DNA of 64,000 nt. It comes from Desulfitobacterium dehalogenans ATCC 51507. GTDB lineage: Bacteria; Bacillota; Desulfitobacteriia; Desulfitobacteriales; Desulfitobacteriaceae. The position numbers and the translations under genes were made by a program. The notes beneath the pieces were generated by a model. It searched no databases and was not told the origin of the DNA. It worked only from the letters and a program-made list of their open reading frames with translations. Position 1 is the stretch's first letter. The number at the start of each line of letters is the position of its first letter. Shown here piece after piece: positions 54,596-63,914 of this stretch. The stretch is taken from contig NC_018017.1 in the NCBI RefSeq assembly GCF_000243155.2, positions 1 to 64,000 on the forward strand. Reading direction: 5' to 3'.

Positions 54596-56536
54596 TTGAA
54601 ATATTACATTACAACACCGATTTTTTACCCCAATTCCAGCCCCCACATTGGGACGGCTTATACTACCGTAGCCGCTGACACCCTTGCCCGCTATCATCGG
54701 CTTAAAGGACATGATGTGTACTTTCTGACCGGTACCGATGAGAACGCCCAGAAGATTGTTCGTACGGCTGAAAGCCAGGGAATGGATCCCTTGGCTTATG
54801 TGGATGGGGTGGTGGACCGGTTTAAAGCCTTATGGGTAGAGCTGGATATCACCTATGATGACTTTATCCGGACGACCGAAGATCGTCACCATAAGGTGGT
54901 TAAAAAGATTTTTACTAAGCTTTATGAGCAAGGGGATATTTATAAATCAGAGTATGAAGGCTGGTATTGCACACCCTGTGAAACTTTCTGGACGGAAAAT
55001 AAGCTCATCGACGGAAAATGCCCGAATCCTGACTGTGGACGGGATGTGGAATTGCTTAAGGAGGAAAGCTATTTTTTCAAGCTTTCTAAATATCAGGATG
55101 CTCTTTTAGGCTATATCAAGGATCATCCGGATTTTATTCAGCCTGCTTCCCGACGCAATGAGATGGTTAAGTTTATCGAGGGAGGATTGGAGGATCTGTG
55201 CGTTTCCCGTACTACCTTCCAATGGGGAATTCAGGTTCCTTTTGATCCCAAGCATGTGGTCTATGTCTGGCTGGATGCCCTCATCAACTATATTTCCGCT
55301 TTGGGGTATCCCGACGGGGAGTTGTATCAGCGTTATTGGCCGGCGGAAGTTCATCTGATGGGCAAGGATATTGTCCGCTTCCATGCTGTGATTTGGCCGA
55401 TTATTTTAATGGCTTTAGGAGTCCCCCTGCCTAAAGTGGTCTATGGCCATGGTTGGTACCTCAGTAAAGAAGGGGGTAAAATCTCTAAGTCCCGGGGGAA
55501 TGTTCAAGATTCTTTCGAGTTGATCCGGCGTTATGGCTCCGATGCCATTCGTTATTTCTTACTGAGGGAAATGCAGGTAGGGACCGATGGCGCATACTCG
55601 GAAGATGCTTTGGTGGAACGGTTAAACAGTGATTTAGCCAATGATTTGGGAAATTTCGTTTCCCGCAGTCTGGCGATGATCGTAAAATACCGGGGCGGTG
55701 TGATACCTAAGGCCGGCGAACCCACGGAGCTTGAAGCAGAGCTTAGGGCTTTGGGGAATGAGGTCATTGCTAAAGTGGAAGAGCGACTGGAGGCTCATGA
55801 TCCGGCAGGGGCTCTGGAAAACCTTTGGCGCCTGGTCTCCCGCATGAATAAATATGTGGATGAGACCGCTCCCTGGACTCTGGCCAAGCAGGAGGATCAG
55901 CAGGCCCGTCTGGACACAGTACTCCATACCTTTGCTGAGGCGATTCGGATCCTGGGTATTCTTTGTGCACCCTTTATGCCCAAGCTTACGGCGAAGATGT
56001 TCCAGCAATGTGGAGTCGGTGAGGAAATGCTCGCTTGGGAAGATGCCAAACGGTGGGATGTTTTAGGAGAAGGGATTCAAGTGAAACGGGGAGAGGCTTT
56101 GTTCCCCCGTATTGATATGGCACAATTTAGTGTTGAAGAGGAGAAAGCACCTGTGAGCGAAGTCGAAACTCAAAAAATCGAAGAAAATAAAGTGGAATTT
56201 GAACCGATAAAAGAAGAAATCTCCATCGATGATTTTGCCAAAATTGACCTTCGGGTGGCTAAGGTTCTCCACGCTGAAAAAGTAGAAAAAACCGATAAGC
56301 TTTTAAAATTGGAAATCGAGGTAGCAGGCAAACCCCGCACCATCGTCTCGGGAATTGCTCAGCATTATGCACCGGAAGATTTAGTGGGCAAGCATGTGGT
56401 CATCGTAGCCAACTTAAAGCCGGCGAAATTACGGGGAATCACTTCGGAAGGGATGATTCTGGCAGCTTCCCATGAAGGAGTTCTGGAAGTCCTGACCTTG
56501 GATAAGGAACTTCCTGCAGGAGCACGGGTTAAATGA
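54596..56536 (+). CDS. metG: methionyl-tRNA synthetase
   Basis: The 646-residue class I synthetase has PHIGTAYTT (HIGH-type), a zinc knuckle (CTPCETFW...CPNPDC), KISKSRGN (KMSKS-type, about 300) and a C-terminal EMAP/tRNA-binding domain (DFAKIDLRVAKVLHAEKV) after an acidic linker. The start is TTG with GAGGAAGG upstream. tatD overlaps its end by 4 bases. Confidence 0.97.
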   Translation: MKYYITTPIFYPNSSPHIGTAYTTVAADTLARYHRLKGHDVYFLTGTDENAQKIVRTAESQGMDPLAYVDGVVDRFKALWVELDITYDDFIRTTEDRHHKVVKKIFTKLYEQGDIYKSEYEGWYCTPCETFWTENKLIDGKCPNPDCGRDVELLKEESYFFKLSKYQDALLGYIKDHPDFIQPASRRNEMVKFIEGGLEDLCVSRTTFQWGIQVPFDPKHVVYVWLDALINYISALGYPDGELYQRYWPAEVHLMGKDIVRFHAVIWPIILMALGVPLPKVVYGHGWYLSKEGGKISKSRGNVQDSFELIRRYGSDAIRYFLLREMQVGTDGAYSEDALVERLNSDLANDLGNFVSRSLAMIVKYRGGVIPKAGEPTELEAELRALGNEVIAKVEERLEAHDPAGALENLWRLVSRMNKYVDETAPWTLAKQEDQQARLDTVLHTFAEAIRILGILCAPFMPKLTAKMFQQCGVGEEMLAWEDAKRWDVLGEGIQVKRGEALFPRIDMAQFSVEEEKAPVSEVETQKIEENKVEFEPIKEEISIDDFAKIDLRVAKVLHAEKVEKTDKLLKLEIEVAGKPRTIVSGIAQHYAPEDLVGKHVVIVANLKPAKLRGITSEGMILAASHEGVLEVLTLDKELPAGARVK

Positions 56537-57294
56537 TTTGGGATACACACGCCCATCTGGATGATCCCCGCTATGAAGGGGATTTCCAGGGGGTTCTGGA
56601 CAATATGGCCCAGGCCCAAATTACCAGGGTCACCAATGTAGGGTATGACTTGCCTTCTTCGGAGCGCTCCGTTCGCTTAGCCCATCACTATGATGCCATT
56701 TATGCCGCCATAGGGGTTCATCCCCATGATGCTCAAGGGGCAAGGTCAGAAACCTGGAAACGTTTGACTCAGCTGGCTCAGGAAGATAAGGTCATCGCCT
56801 GGGGTGAAATCGGGCTGGATTATTATCGTGATCTCTCTCCGCGCAAAGTTCAGCAGGAGGTGTTTATCCACCAGATTGAATTGGCAGATCAAGCAGGGCT
56901 TCCCATCATTATCCACAATCGGGATGCTCATCAGGATCTTTTAGACATCGTGAAGGCCCATACCCCGAAAAAGGGTGGAGTGTTCCATTGCTATTCGGGA
57001 TCCTGGGAAATGGCCAAAATTATCCTTAACTTAGGATTTTATCTGTCTTTTGCGGGCCCCCTTACCTTTAAAAATGCACGTCATACGGTGGAAGTGGCTG
57101 AGAAGGTCCCCCTGGACCGTTTCCTGGTCGAGACGGATTCTCCCTATCTTACACCGGAGCCTTACCGCGGAAAGCGGAATGAGCCGGCTTATGTGCGGCA
57201 GGTGGTGGAGAAGTTTGGGGATATTCGGGGTCTGGAGGCCGAGGAGGTCGCAAGACTGGCATTTGAGAATGGGAATAGGCTGTTTGGGCTGTAA
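56533..57294 (+). CDS. tatD: TatD family metal-dependent hydrolase (DNase)
   Basis: The 253-residue TIM-barrel protein has metal ligands in DTHAHLDD, GEIGLDYY, IIHNRDAH, FHCYSG and VETDSPYLTPEP. TatD enzymes are 3'-5' exonucleases. ATG overlaps the metG stop. Confidence 0.95.
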   Translation: MIWDTHAHLDDPRYEGDFQGVLDNMAQAQITRVTNVGYDLPSSERSVRLAHHYDAIYAAIGVHPHDAQGARSETWKRLTQLAQEDKVIAWGEIGLDYYRDLSPRKVQQEVFIHQIELADQAGLPIIIHNRDAHQDLLDIVKAHTPKKGGVFHCYSGSWEMAKIILNLGFYLSFAGPLTFKNARHTVEVAEKVPLDRFLVETDSPYLTPEPYRGKRNEPAYVRQVVEKFGDIRGLEAEEVARLAFENGNRLFGL

Positions 57295-57329
57295 GATTAA
57301 AAGCACAGCATGAGCTGGATATAATAGCA

Positions 57330-57357
57330 AGAGTCCTGGAGGATGTCTCCGGGATTT
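57330..57357 (+). terminator. terminator after tatD
   Basis: TCCTGGAG and CTCCGGGA (one G-T pair) followed by TTTTTG. Confidence 0.7.
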
Positions 57358-57425
57358 TTGCTTTCTATGCTACAATGTTCTTTTTTTTCTTTGGTTAACA
57401 TACCTTTTTAGCAGGGGGGAATAGT

Positions 57426-58313
57426 ATGTATTCATTACCTATAGCTACCTATACGGATTATTGGCGTTCAGCGAAAAATCGTAGTCTGACCATGGGGGGG
57501 ACGTTGGTACTGGCAGGAAGTACGTTGCTCTATGCTCCAGCGGATGCCTTTCCCAAAAGAATCGAATTGACACTTCCTGTGTTCGAAAGAAACAATCCAG
57601 CCCTATCTCCTATACCCGACGCCCCAGCTTTGGGAAGGGAGGGAACCCTCCTGAATCCGGAGGGGACGGTTCTTTCTTCGGAAGGGGAGATAGGGGCTGC
57701 CGAGGGATCTGTGACGGAGAGTGTCCATGGGGATGGGGAACCGCTCATTCCCACTATCGGTGGTCAAGTGGCCATGACCTATCGTATCGAAGATGTGGAA
57801 ATCCCCATCAGTACAGAGTATATTGAGTCGAATAATATGCTTCCTGGTACGAGTCAGGTTCAGGAAGAGGGCCAGGTAGGTATGGAGCGCCATGTTATCC
57901 GTACCACCACCGTAGGGGGGGAGATTAACGATGAGCTCATCATTCATCAATTTGAGCTCAATGCCCCGAAGAAAAGGGTGGTAATCCAGAATACAAAGCC
58001 TGTAGAACGGGAGGATGTGGATCTCAGCCAGTACAGTATCGTCAAGACCTTTGAGGTGGAAGCTACGGCCTATACCTATACAGGCAACGCGACGGCGACG
58101 GGAGTTTGGCCGCGAGAAGGGTTGATTGCGGTGGACCCGCGCGTGATTCCTTTAGGGACTGAAGTTTATGTGGAAGGGTATGGCTATGCCATAGCTGCTG
58201 ATACGGGAGGGGCGATTAAAGGCAATATTATTGATGTCTTTTTTCCAAGTTTACAGCGATGTATTCAATGGGGAAGAAGGCCGGTAGTTATCCATATACT
58301 GGGAAATGCATAA
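57426..58313 (+). CDS. secreted 3D-domain protein
   Basis: The 295-residue protein has a hydrophobic N-terminal segment (LTMGGTLVLAGSTLLYAPA), a Glu/Pro-rich region, a G5-like section (about 110-195) and a C-terminal 3D domain (ATAYTYTGNATATGVWP; DTGGAIKGNIIDVFF). The Asp residues of 3D domains act like MltA lytic transglycosylase. It is a paralogue of the next gene. Confidence 0.85.
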   Translation: MYSLPIATYTDYWRSAKNRSLTMGGTLVLAGSTLLYAPADAFPKRIELTLPVFERNNPALSPIPDAPALGREGTLLNPEGTVLSSEGEIGAAEGSVTESVHGDGEPLIPTIGGQVAMTYRIEDVEIPISTEYIESNNMLPGTSQVQEEGQVGMERHVIRTTTVGGEINDELIIHQFELNAPKKRVVIQNTKPVEREDVDLSQYSIVKTFEVEATAYTYTGNATATGVWPREGLIAVDPRVIPLGTEVYVEGYGYAIAADTGGAIKGNIIDVFFPSLQRCIQWGRRPVVIHILGNA

Positions 58314-58406
58314 GAAAATGGAAAATATAACCAAAAAGCTTTGACAGATGAGGGAGATTTGGTTAAAATGATGGGGTAGGTCAGAGTTAAATTATGGAGG
58401 GATGAG

Positions 58407-59576
58407 ATGTCAGAGAAGACACGAACTTCGGTTTTTTCCTTAGTTCGTAGCTCCCGTAAAGCCCAAATCTCCGTTACGTTACTGACTGTAGTATTCATCG
58501 TAGCATCAGTATTTTTGTTGAAAGCCAAGACCATCACCGTTGTGATTGATGGAGGAACACAGAGCCTCACAACCCTCTACTCAACTGTCGGTGCAGCCCT
58601 TGAGCATTCAAAGCTTGGTATTTACCCTGAGGATATCGTGAAGCCGAATCGCGAGACGGGAATCACGAAAGGATTAGAAGTTAAGATTACGCGAAGCCTC
58701 CCTGTGGAGTTGACTGTGGATGGACAAGTGTATCCGGCTCGGACTCCCGCATCTACAGTGGGTGAGGCCCTGGTCGATTTATCAAATCGTTTGGGATTGG
58801 ATCTCAAGGTAACGGATGAGGTTAATCTCCAGCGGGAGGCTATGCTAGTAGCCGATGCTAAACTTGAAGTCCGGCGGGCAGTTCCCATTAAGGTCAAAGT
58901 AGATGGTAAGGAAATCGATACATATTTGGCCCCGCGCACAGTAGAAGAAACTTTAGAGAAGCTTGATATTGTTTTAAACGAAAAGGATAAGGTATCTCTA
59001 CCAATGAATCAAATGATAGAGGCCGAGGACGAGATTCAAGTGGTTCGGGTAGAGGAAAAGATTGAGACAATGACCAATGACATTCCCTATCAGACGGTTG
59101 CTCAGCCGGCGGATTTTCCAGTGGGATTGCCGGATAAGGTCGTGACAAAAGGAGTAAACGGCCAGCATGAGCAAACTATGAAGATTACTTTGGAAGATGG
59201 GGTAGAGGTTGCACGAGAGGTCTTGAAGCAGGAGGTTTTACGAGCTCCTGTGAATCAAGTAGTTTCGAGAGGATCACAGACCACCATTTCCCGTGGTGGC
59301 AAAACCATTGAATTTAAGCGCGCTTATGTGATGAGAGCTTCCGCCTATTCCGGCGGCGGAAGGACAGCAACAGGACATGAAACTCGCTACGGGGTTATTG
59401 CCGTAGATCCGCGCGTTATTCCTTTAGGAACAGAAGTTTATGTGGATGGATATGGTGAGGCAGTCGCACTGGACACCGGGGGTGCGATCAAAGGAAACCG
59501 GGTTGATTTATATATGAATACGGAGGATGCCTGCTGGTCTTGGGGCGTTCGCTCCGTAGTGGTTTATGTAAGATAA
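58407..59576 (+). CDS. yabE: YabE-like protein: DUF348, G5 and 3D domains
   Basis: The 389-residue protein has an N-terminal membrane anchor (about 20-40), tandem DUF348 repeats (about 50-215), a G5 domain (DIPYQTVAQPADFPVGLPDK) and a 3D domain (RASAYSGGGRTATGHETRYG; DTGGAIKGNRVDLYM). This is the YabE/Rpf-like architecture for cell-wall remodelling. Position near rnmV-rsmA matches B. subtilis yabE. Confidence 0.92.
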   Translation: MSEKTRTSVFSLVRSSRKAQISVTLLTVVFIVASVFLLKAKTITVVIDGGTQSLTTLYSTVGAALEHSKLGIYPEDIVKPNRETGITKGLEVKITRSLPVELTVDGQVYPARTPASTVGEALVDLSNRLGLDLKVTDEVNLQREAMLVADAKLEVRRAVPIKVKVDGKEIDTYLAPRTVEETLEKLDIVLNEKDKVSLPMNQMIEAEDEIQVVRVEEKIETMTNDIPYQTVAQPADFPVGLPDKVVTKGVNGQHEQTMKITLEDGVEVAREVLKQEVLRAPVNQVVSRGSQTTISRGGKTIEFKRAYVMRASAYSGGGRTATGHETRYGVIAVDPRVIPLGTEVYVDGYGEAVALDTGGAIKGNRVDLYMNTEDACWSWGVRSVVVYVR

Positions 59577-59679
59577 GACAAGATTAAGAGGCAATACATA
59601 AACCATTCCATAACAAGGAAAAGAAAAAATGAAAGTGACCTACACAACTTTCGAGATTAACATATAGAGTTATCAAACC

Positions 59680-59720
59680 ATGAGGTTCTTCGAAATAAAA
59701 GCGAAGGGCCTCATTTTTTT
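59680..59720 (+). terminator. terminator after yabE
   Basis: ATGAGGTTCTTCG and CGAAGGGCCTCAT arms followed by seven T. Confidence 0.85.
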
Positions 59721-59787
59721 ATCTCCTGCATCATATTATCTATAGGAAACCGGCTTGCAGTTGCAAAAAAATCAAGGGGGGAGCGGA

Positions 59788-60504
59788 TTGCGAAGACCCG
59801 TAGTGATTCCTGGCAAGCAGACTCAGGGCATGGCGGTAATTATCGTCTTGACCGTGATGCTTGGATTAGTCCTTTCTGTATTTTATCAAGGTTCTGCAGC
59901 AGTTCTGGGACCTCTTGAAACAAAGGCTAAGGTTGTGATTGATGCAGGCCATGGTGGATATGATCCGGGAGCGATCACAAAGCAAGGAATCTATGAAAAG
60001 GAAATAAATCTGGAAATGGCCAAGCGTGTCAAGGAGCTGCTGGGGCCTGCCGGTATCGAGGTTATTCTGACCAGGGAAGAGGATATTGATTATGTACCAG
60101 AAGGGGTCCGGGGCAGGCAGCCCAAGAAACAGGCCGATCTTAACTATCGTATCGCCCTGGCCTCACAAGCAGAGGCCAATGCTCTGATCAGCTTACATCT
60201 GAATGCCACACCCTCAGGGCGAAATACCGGTGCCGAAACCTTTTATTATTTTAACTCTGAAGAGGGTAAACGCTTAGCGGAAACGATTCAGCAAGAGCTT
60301 ATCAAGGTTCCGGGAATGAATCGCAGGATTGCCAAGCCGGGGGATTTTTATCTTATTAAAAACGCTCCCATGCCTGCTGTAATTGTAGAATTAGGATATA
60401 TCAGCAATCCTAAAGAATTTGCCAGACTACGGCAGCCCTGGTATCAGGATCAGTTGGCCCAGGCTGTGGCTAAAGGCGTGGCCAATTATTTCGGCTTGCC
60501 TTAA
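59788..60504 (+). CDS. cwlD: N-acetylmuramoyl-L-alanine amidase, CwlD-like
   Basis: The 238-residue amidase_3 enzyme has an N-terminal anchor (GMAVIIVLTVMLGLVLSVFY) and zinc/catalytic motifs VIDAGHGGYDPGA, SLHLNATPS and VIVELGYISN. CwlD helps make muramic lactam in spore cortex. The TTG at 59788 follows GGGGGGAG; an in-frame TTG lies at 59755. Confidence 0.88.
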   Translation: MRRPVVIPGKQTQGMAVIIVLTVMLGLVLSVFYQGSAAVLGPLETKAKVVIDAGHGGYDPGAITKQGIYEKEINLEMAKRVKELLGPAGIEVILTREEDIDYVPEGVRGRQPKKQADLNYRIALASQAEANALISLHLNATPSGRNTGAETFYYFNSEEGKRLAETIQQELIKVPGMNRRIAKPGDFYLIKNAPMPAVIVELGYISNPKEFARLRQPWYQDQLAQAVAKGVANYFGLP

Positions 60505-60549
60505 GGCTACCCTATCCTGCTTTGAAAAAGATCGGAAAGCTAATTCTCC

Positions 60550-60756
60550 AGGATTTTGCTTTACACCGGTCGCTCAATAAGCTGCGCGGACAAAACTAAC
60601 GCTCAAGCTCTCCGCTCCGTCGAGTCCCCGCCCAAATCGCTCCTGCTCAATGGGCGGTTGGAAACGTCCTGTTTCCAACTCGACTCCGCTGCGTGCTTTT
60701 CGCGAAGTTTTGTTTCCGCTCGCTTAAATTAGCTCACTTTTGTAAAGCAAAATCCT
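60550..60756. repeat. 207-bp palindromic repeat element
   Basis: The 16-bp perfect inverted ends AGGATTTTGCTTTACA (60550-60565) and TGTAAAGCAAAATCCT (60741-60756) enclose further paired arms (GCGGACAAAACT against AGTTTTGTTTCCGC). A central hairpin GTTGGAAAC-gtcct-GTTTCCAAC lies inside. It is more G/C-rich than its surroundings and has no gene. It resembles a MITE or large intergenic hairpin. Confidence 0.7.
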
Positions 60757-61044
60757 TAGGCTGTCTTTCGGGTTTGAGCGTGCGTATATAGGATAAGCTA
60801 CTGGCCCGAGGAGCTTTTATTTTTTTCTTTTCTTTCATATGCTTATAGTTTCCCGGATAGTTAACTTATTATCGGGAACATTAGAAACAAGGAATTTGCG
60901 CCGTATTTTTGTTGTTTTATAATGAGGTTAAATCTCTAATGTAAAATAGTGGATTGGTATTCCAGCAATACTTATACATAAGGACAATTGAAGAGGGGAC
61001 AATAAAGTCAGTGACCGAATCAAGATGAAGGAGTTGATCTCAGA
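60757..61044. other. AT-rich spacer before the GH18 gene
   Basis: No gene seen. It presumably holds the promoter of the 61045 gene; I found no confident -35/-10 pair. Confidence 0.4.
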
Positions 61045-62205
61045 ATGAAGCGGTTTCTGACTTTAAATTTAATAGCTGTTCTGGTATTGAGTCTTAGCTT
61101 AGTCGGGTGTAATAAACCTCAACAACAACAGCAAAGCACCCAAGCGCCGAATCAGATCGCTACTGAAAGCGGCGAACCTCCAAAAGCTGAGGCAGAGACC
61201 CGTGAGGATGTTCTAGGAAACGAGAAGCGTGTGGTCATGGGCTTTTATACGGATCCTGAAGGGGAAATTCCCGGATCCAAAGAATCCATGATGAAGAACA
61301 TCAAATTGATGGATGAGGTTTCCTTCTTCTGGTATTCCTTTGATGCCAATGGAAAAATCCTCACCACAGGGAAAAAGGATCTCAGCATCAAAGAAGCAGC
61401 GCAAAAGAATGGGGCTAAAGCCTACGCTTTGATCCATAATATGCGTGGCGGTCTCTTCGATGCCAATCTGGCTCACAGTGTCTTCGCCAATCCTCAGACC
61501 CGGTCCAAATTTGTCAATAATATTGTGCAATTGACGCTGAATGAAAAATGGGATGGAGTGGCCATTGATATCGAAAAAACTCCACCCGCCGACCGCAATA
61601 ACTTCACAACCTTCTTAGGGGAACTCCATGGTGCCTTAAAAGCCAAAGACAAAGTGCTCAACGTGTCCATTCCGGCTAAGTTCATCGATTATCCATCCGA
61701 CCTTTGGTCTGGTGCATACGATTATGCAGCCATCGGTAAAAATGCCGACCAAATCGTGCTGATGACCTATGATGAGCATGGACTGGGAACCACCGCCGGA
61801 CCGATATCTTCCCACGCTTGGGTGAATAAGGTGATCTCCTATGCCGTCACCAAAATCCCAAGGGAAAAGATCGTTTTAGGACTTCCTGTCTACTCCTTTG
61901 ACTGGGGATCCAACAAGCCCACCATGCCCGATTATCTCTCTTTTGATCAAAGCATGGCCCGTGCGAAAAAGCATGGGGTACAGGTAGGATACGATGAAGA
62001 GCATAAAGTTCCCTGGTATACCTACACAGCCAATGGCGTTCGTCATGAAGTATACTTTGAAAATAAGCAAAGCTTACAACCCAAGATGGAATATGCCCGG
62101 GAGCATAAACTCCATGGCGTGGCTATCTGGAGAATAGGGATGGAAGATCCGGCAATTTGGGACAGCTTAGTTAAGACCTACGGAACCAATAAAAATAAGA
62201 AATAG
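61045..62205 (+). CDS. glycoside hydrolase family 18 lipoprotein (spore-type)
   Basis: The 386-residue protein has a lipobox (LSLSLVGC, Cys about 22), a Gln-rich linker and a GH18 barrel like YaaH/YdhD. The catalytic strand is WDGVAIDIEKT (DxxDxDxE variant ending in Glu). Others are VLMTYDEHG and VLGLPVYSFDWG. It likely cuts peptidoglycan or cortex. ATG follows AAGGAG. Confidence 0.87.
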   Translation: MKRFLTLNLIAVLVLSLSLVGCNKPQQQQQSTQAPNQIATESGEPPKAEAETREDVLGNEKRVVMGFYTDPEGEIPGSKESMMKNIKLMDEVSFFWYSFDANGKILTTGKKDLSIKEAAQKNGAKAYALIHNMRGGLFDANLAHSVFANPQTRSKFVNNIVQLTLNEKWDGVAIDIEKTPPADRNNFTTFLGELHGALKAKDKVLNVSIPAKFIDYPSDLWSGAYDYAAIGKNADQIVLMTYDEHGLGTTAGPISSHAWVNKVISYAVTKIPREKIVLGLPVYSFDWGSNKPTMPDYLSFDQSMARAKKHGVQVGYDEEHKVPWYTYTANGVRHEVYFENKQSLQPKMEYAREHKLHGVAIWRIGMEDPAIWDSLVKTYGTNKNKK

Positions 62206-62238
62206 CTAACCAGGCAGATCCGAAACGGGACACACGTA

Positions 62239-62276
62239 AGGAGCAGAAGAATCTCTTCTGCTCCTTTCACTTTTTT
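62239..62276 (+). terminator. terminator after the GH18 gene
   Basis: AGGAGCAGAAGA and TCTTCTGCTCCT, a 12-bp perfect stem, then TTCACTTTTTT. Confidence 0.9.
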
Positions 62277-62379
62277 GTAGGTGCCTATTTGTGAAATTTG
62301 TGAAGGTAGGTTAAGATAGAAAAGATAATAATACATACATTCATTTGATTTATAGTCCCGGGAGGAATTGTCGAAAAAC

Positions 62380-62988
62380 ATGGTTGAAGAGTTAATCGTA
62401 GTGGAAGGTAAAAATGATGCTCATGCAGTGCGCAGAGCTTTAGGGAATGTGGATGTACTTTGGACGGAAGGTTATGGGTTGACCCAGGAAAAATTGCTTT
62501 ACATCGCCGAGATGGCAAAGCGCCGGGGAGTGATCGTGTTTACGGATCCTGACTCCGTGGGGGAGCAAATCCGGGAACGAATCCGGCGATACGTGCCGGA
62601 AGCCAAGCATGTTTATTTGTCCAAAAAAGATGCCCGTTCCCCAAAAGATGATGATATTGGCGTAGAAAATGCAAGCCCCGAGGATATTCAAAAGGCTTTC
62701 CAGAAGATTAGGACGGATGCACTCCATTCTGAACAAAATAACAGTGGAGTTCAGGTTAAAGAGGTGCTGTTTGAAATAAAAGATTTGCTGGAAGCAGGGC
62801 TGGTGGGATTGAACCATTCTGCAGAACGACGCTTGGCTGTGGGGAAAATCTTAGGTATTGGGGATGCTAATGGCAAGCAATTTTTACATCGCTTAAATCG
62901 GTTTGGGATTACCCATGAGGAATTTGACAAGGCGGTTAGGGAGGCTATTCATGGAGAACGCAGCGAATTATACCCGGCGCATCCTTAA
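62380..62988 (+). CDS. rnmV: ribonuclease M5
   Basis: A TOPRIM nuclease of 202 residues that matures 5S rRNA. Motifs: LIVVEGKNDAHAVRRAL and VIVFTDPDSVGEQIRERI. An in-frame TTG at 62368 lies too near GGAGG and the ATG at 62380 somewhat far from it, so the start is uncertain. It overlaps rsmA by 38 bases, the usual rnmV-rsmA pair. Confidence 0.95.
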   Translation: MVEELIVVEGKNDAHAVRRALGNVDVLWTEGYGLTQEKLLYIAEMAKRRGVIVFTDPDSVGEQIRERIRRYVPEAKHVYLSKKDARSPKDDDIGVENASPEDIQKAFQKIRTDALHSEQNNSGVQVKEVLFEIKDLLEAGLVGLNHSAERRLAVGKILGIGDANGKQFLHRLNRFGITHEEFDKAVREAIHGERSELYPAHP

Positions 62989-63808
62989 GGGCGGTGCTAA
63001 AGCCCATAAATCCTTAGGGCAGAATTTTTTGATGGATGACCGGGTCATTGAGAATATAGTGGCAGCCAGTGTCAAAGAGCCGGCAATCCCCATCGTAGAG
63101 ATTGGACCGGGACTGGGGGTCCTTACCCGGGTCTTGGCCCAAAAAGCTCAGAAGGTATGGGCGGTAGAGCTGGACCAGGGAAAAGTGAATGTACTGCAGA
63201 AGGAACTGCAAGGATTACCGATAGAGATTCTCAATATGGATGCATTAAAGCTGAACTTAAAGGACATCTGGGGAACAAAGAAAGGGGTACTGGTGGGGAA
63301 TCTCCCTTATTACATTACCAGCCCTTTGCTTATGCATTTTTTGGAGCAAAAGGACTCCTTGCATAGTATGGTGGTCATGGTCCAAAAGGAAGTGGCAGAT
63401 CGTTTGGTTGCCAAACCTGGCAGAAAGGACTACGGAGTGCTTTCTATAGCGGCCCAGGTCTCAGCCCAACCGGAGAAACTGTTTGAAGTCCCGCCCCAAG
63501 CTTTCTGGCCGGCACCTAAAGTCACTTCAGCAGTAGTGCGCTTTGACCTGCGCTCTTACCCGGGATTCCGGGTACAGGAAAAGGATTTCTTTCGAGTAGT
63601 AAAGGCCTCTTTCAGTCAAAGGCGCAAAACCTTAGGAAATTCCTTGGCCGGAGGACTTGGCATCCCTAAGCAGCAGGTCGGTGAGATTCTCGCCGCAGCC
63701 GGAGTGGATGAACAAAGGAGAGCGGAAACCTTAAGCATAGAGGAGTTTCAAGCTGTGACGGAAGCGGTTTTAAAAATCCAGGTCAAAGTGGCAGAACTCA
63801 ATAAATAG
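62951..63808 (+). CDS. rsmA: 16S rRNA dimethyladenosine transferase RsmA (KsgA)
   Basis: The 285-residue enzyme dimethylates A1518/A1519 of 16S rRNA. Motifs: SLGQNFLMDDRV, VEIGPGLGVLTRVLA and NLPYYITSPLLMHFL (NLPY). The ATG at 62951 follows AGGGAGG; an in-frame start at 62903 lies further inside rnmV. Confidence 0.97.
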   Translation: MENAANYTRRILKGGAKAHKSLGQNFLMDDRVIENIVAASVKEPAIPIVEIGPGLGVLTRVLAQKAQKVWAVELDQGKVNVLQKELQGLPIEILNMDALKLNLKDIWGTKKGVLVGNLPYYITSPLLMHFLEQKDSLHSMVVMVQKEVADRLVAKPGRKDYGVLSIAAQVSAQPEKLFEVPPQAFWPAPKVTSAVVRFDLRSYPGFRVQEKDFFRVVKASFSQRRKTLGNSLAGGLGIPKQQVGEILAAAGVDEQRRAETLSIEEFQAVTEAVLKIQVKVAELNK

Positions 63809-63865
63809 GGCATTGGCCTTACTTATTTTGAAAATGATAACGAATAGCTATGGAAAAAGTGATAG

Positions 63866-63904
63866 AAAAAGCAGCAAATTACAAAGAATTTGCTGCTTTA
63901 TTAT
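63866..63904. terminator. terminator between rsmA and the convergent gene
   Basis: AAAGCAGCAAATT pairs with AATTTGCTGCTTT, followed by ATTATTTAT. It probably serves both directions. Confidence 0.75.
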
Positions 63905-63914
63905 TTATAGTTTT

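Noticed and set aside
54394-54678. 94-codon frame upstream of metG
   Set aside because: No ribosome site, overlaps the true metG start in another frame, and the sequence folds as a leader.
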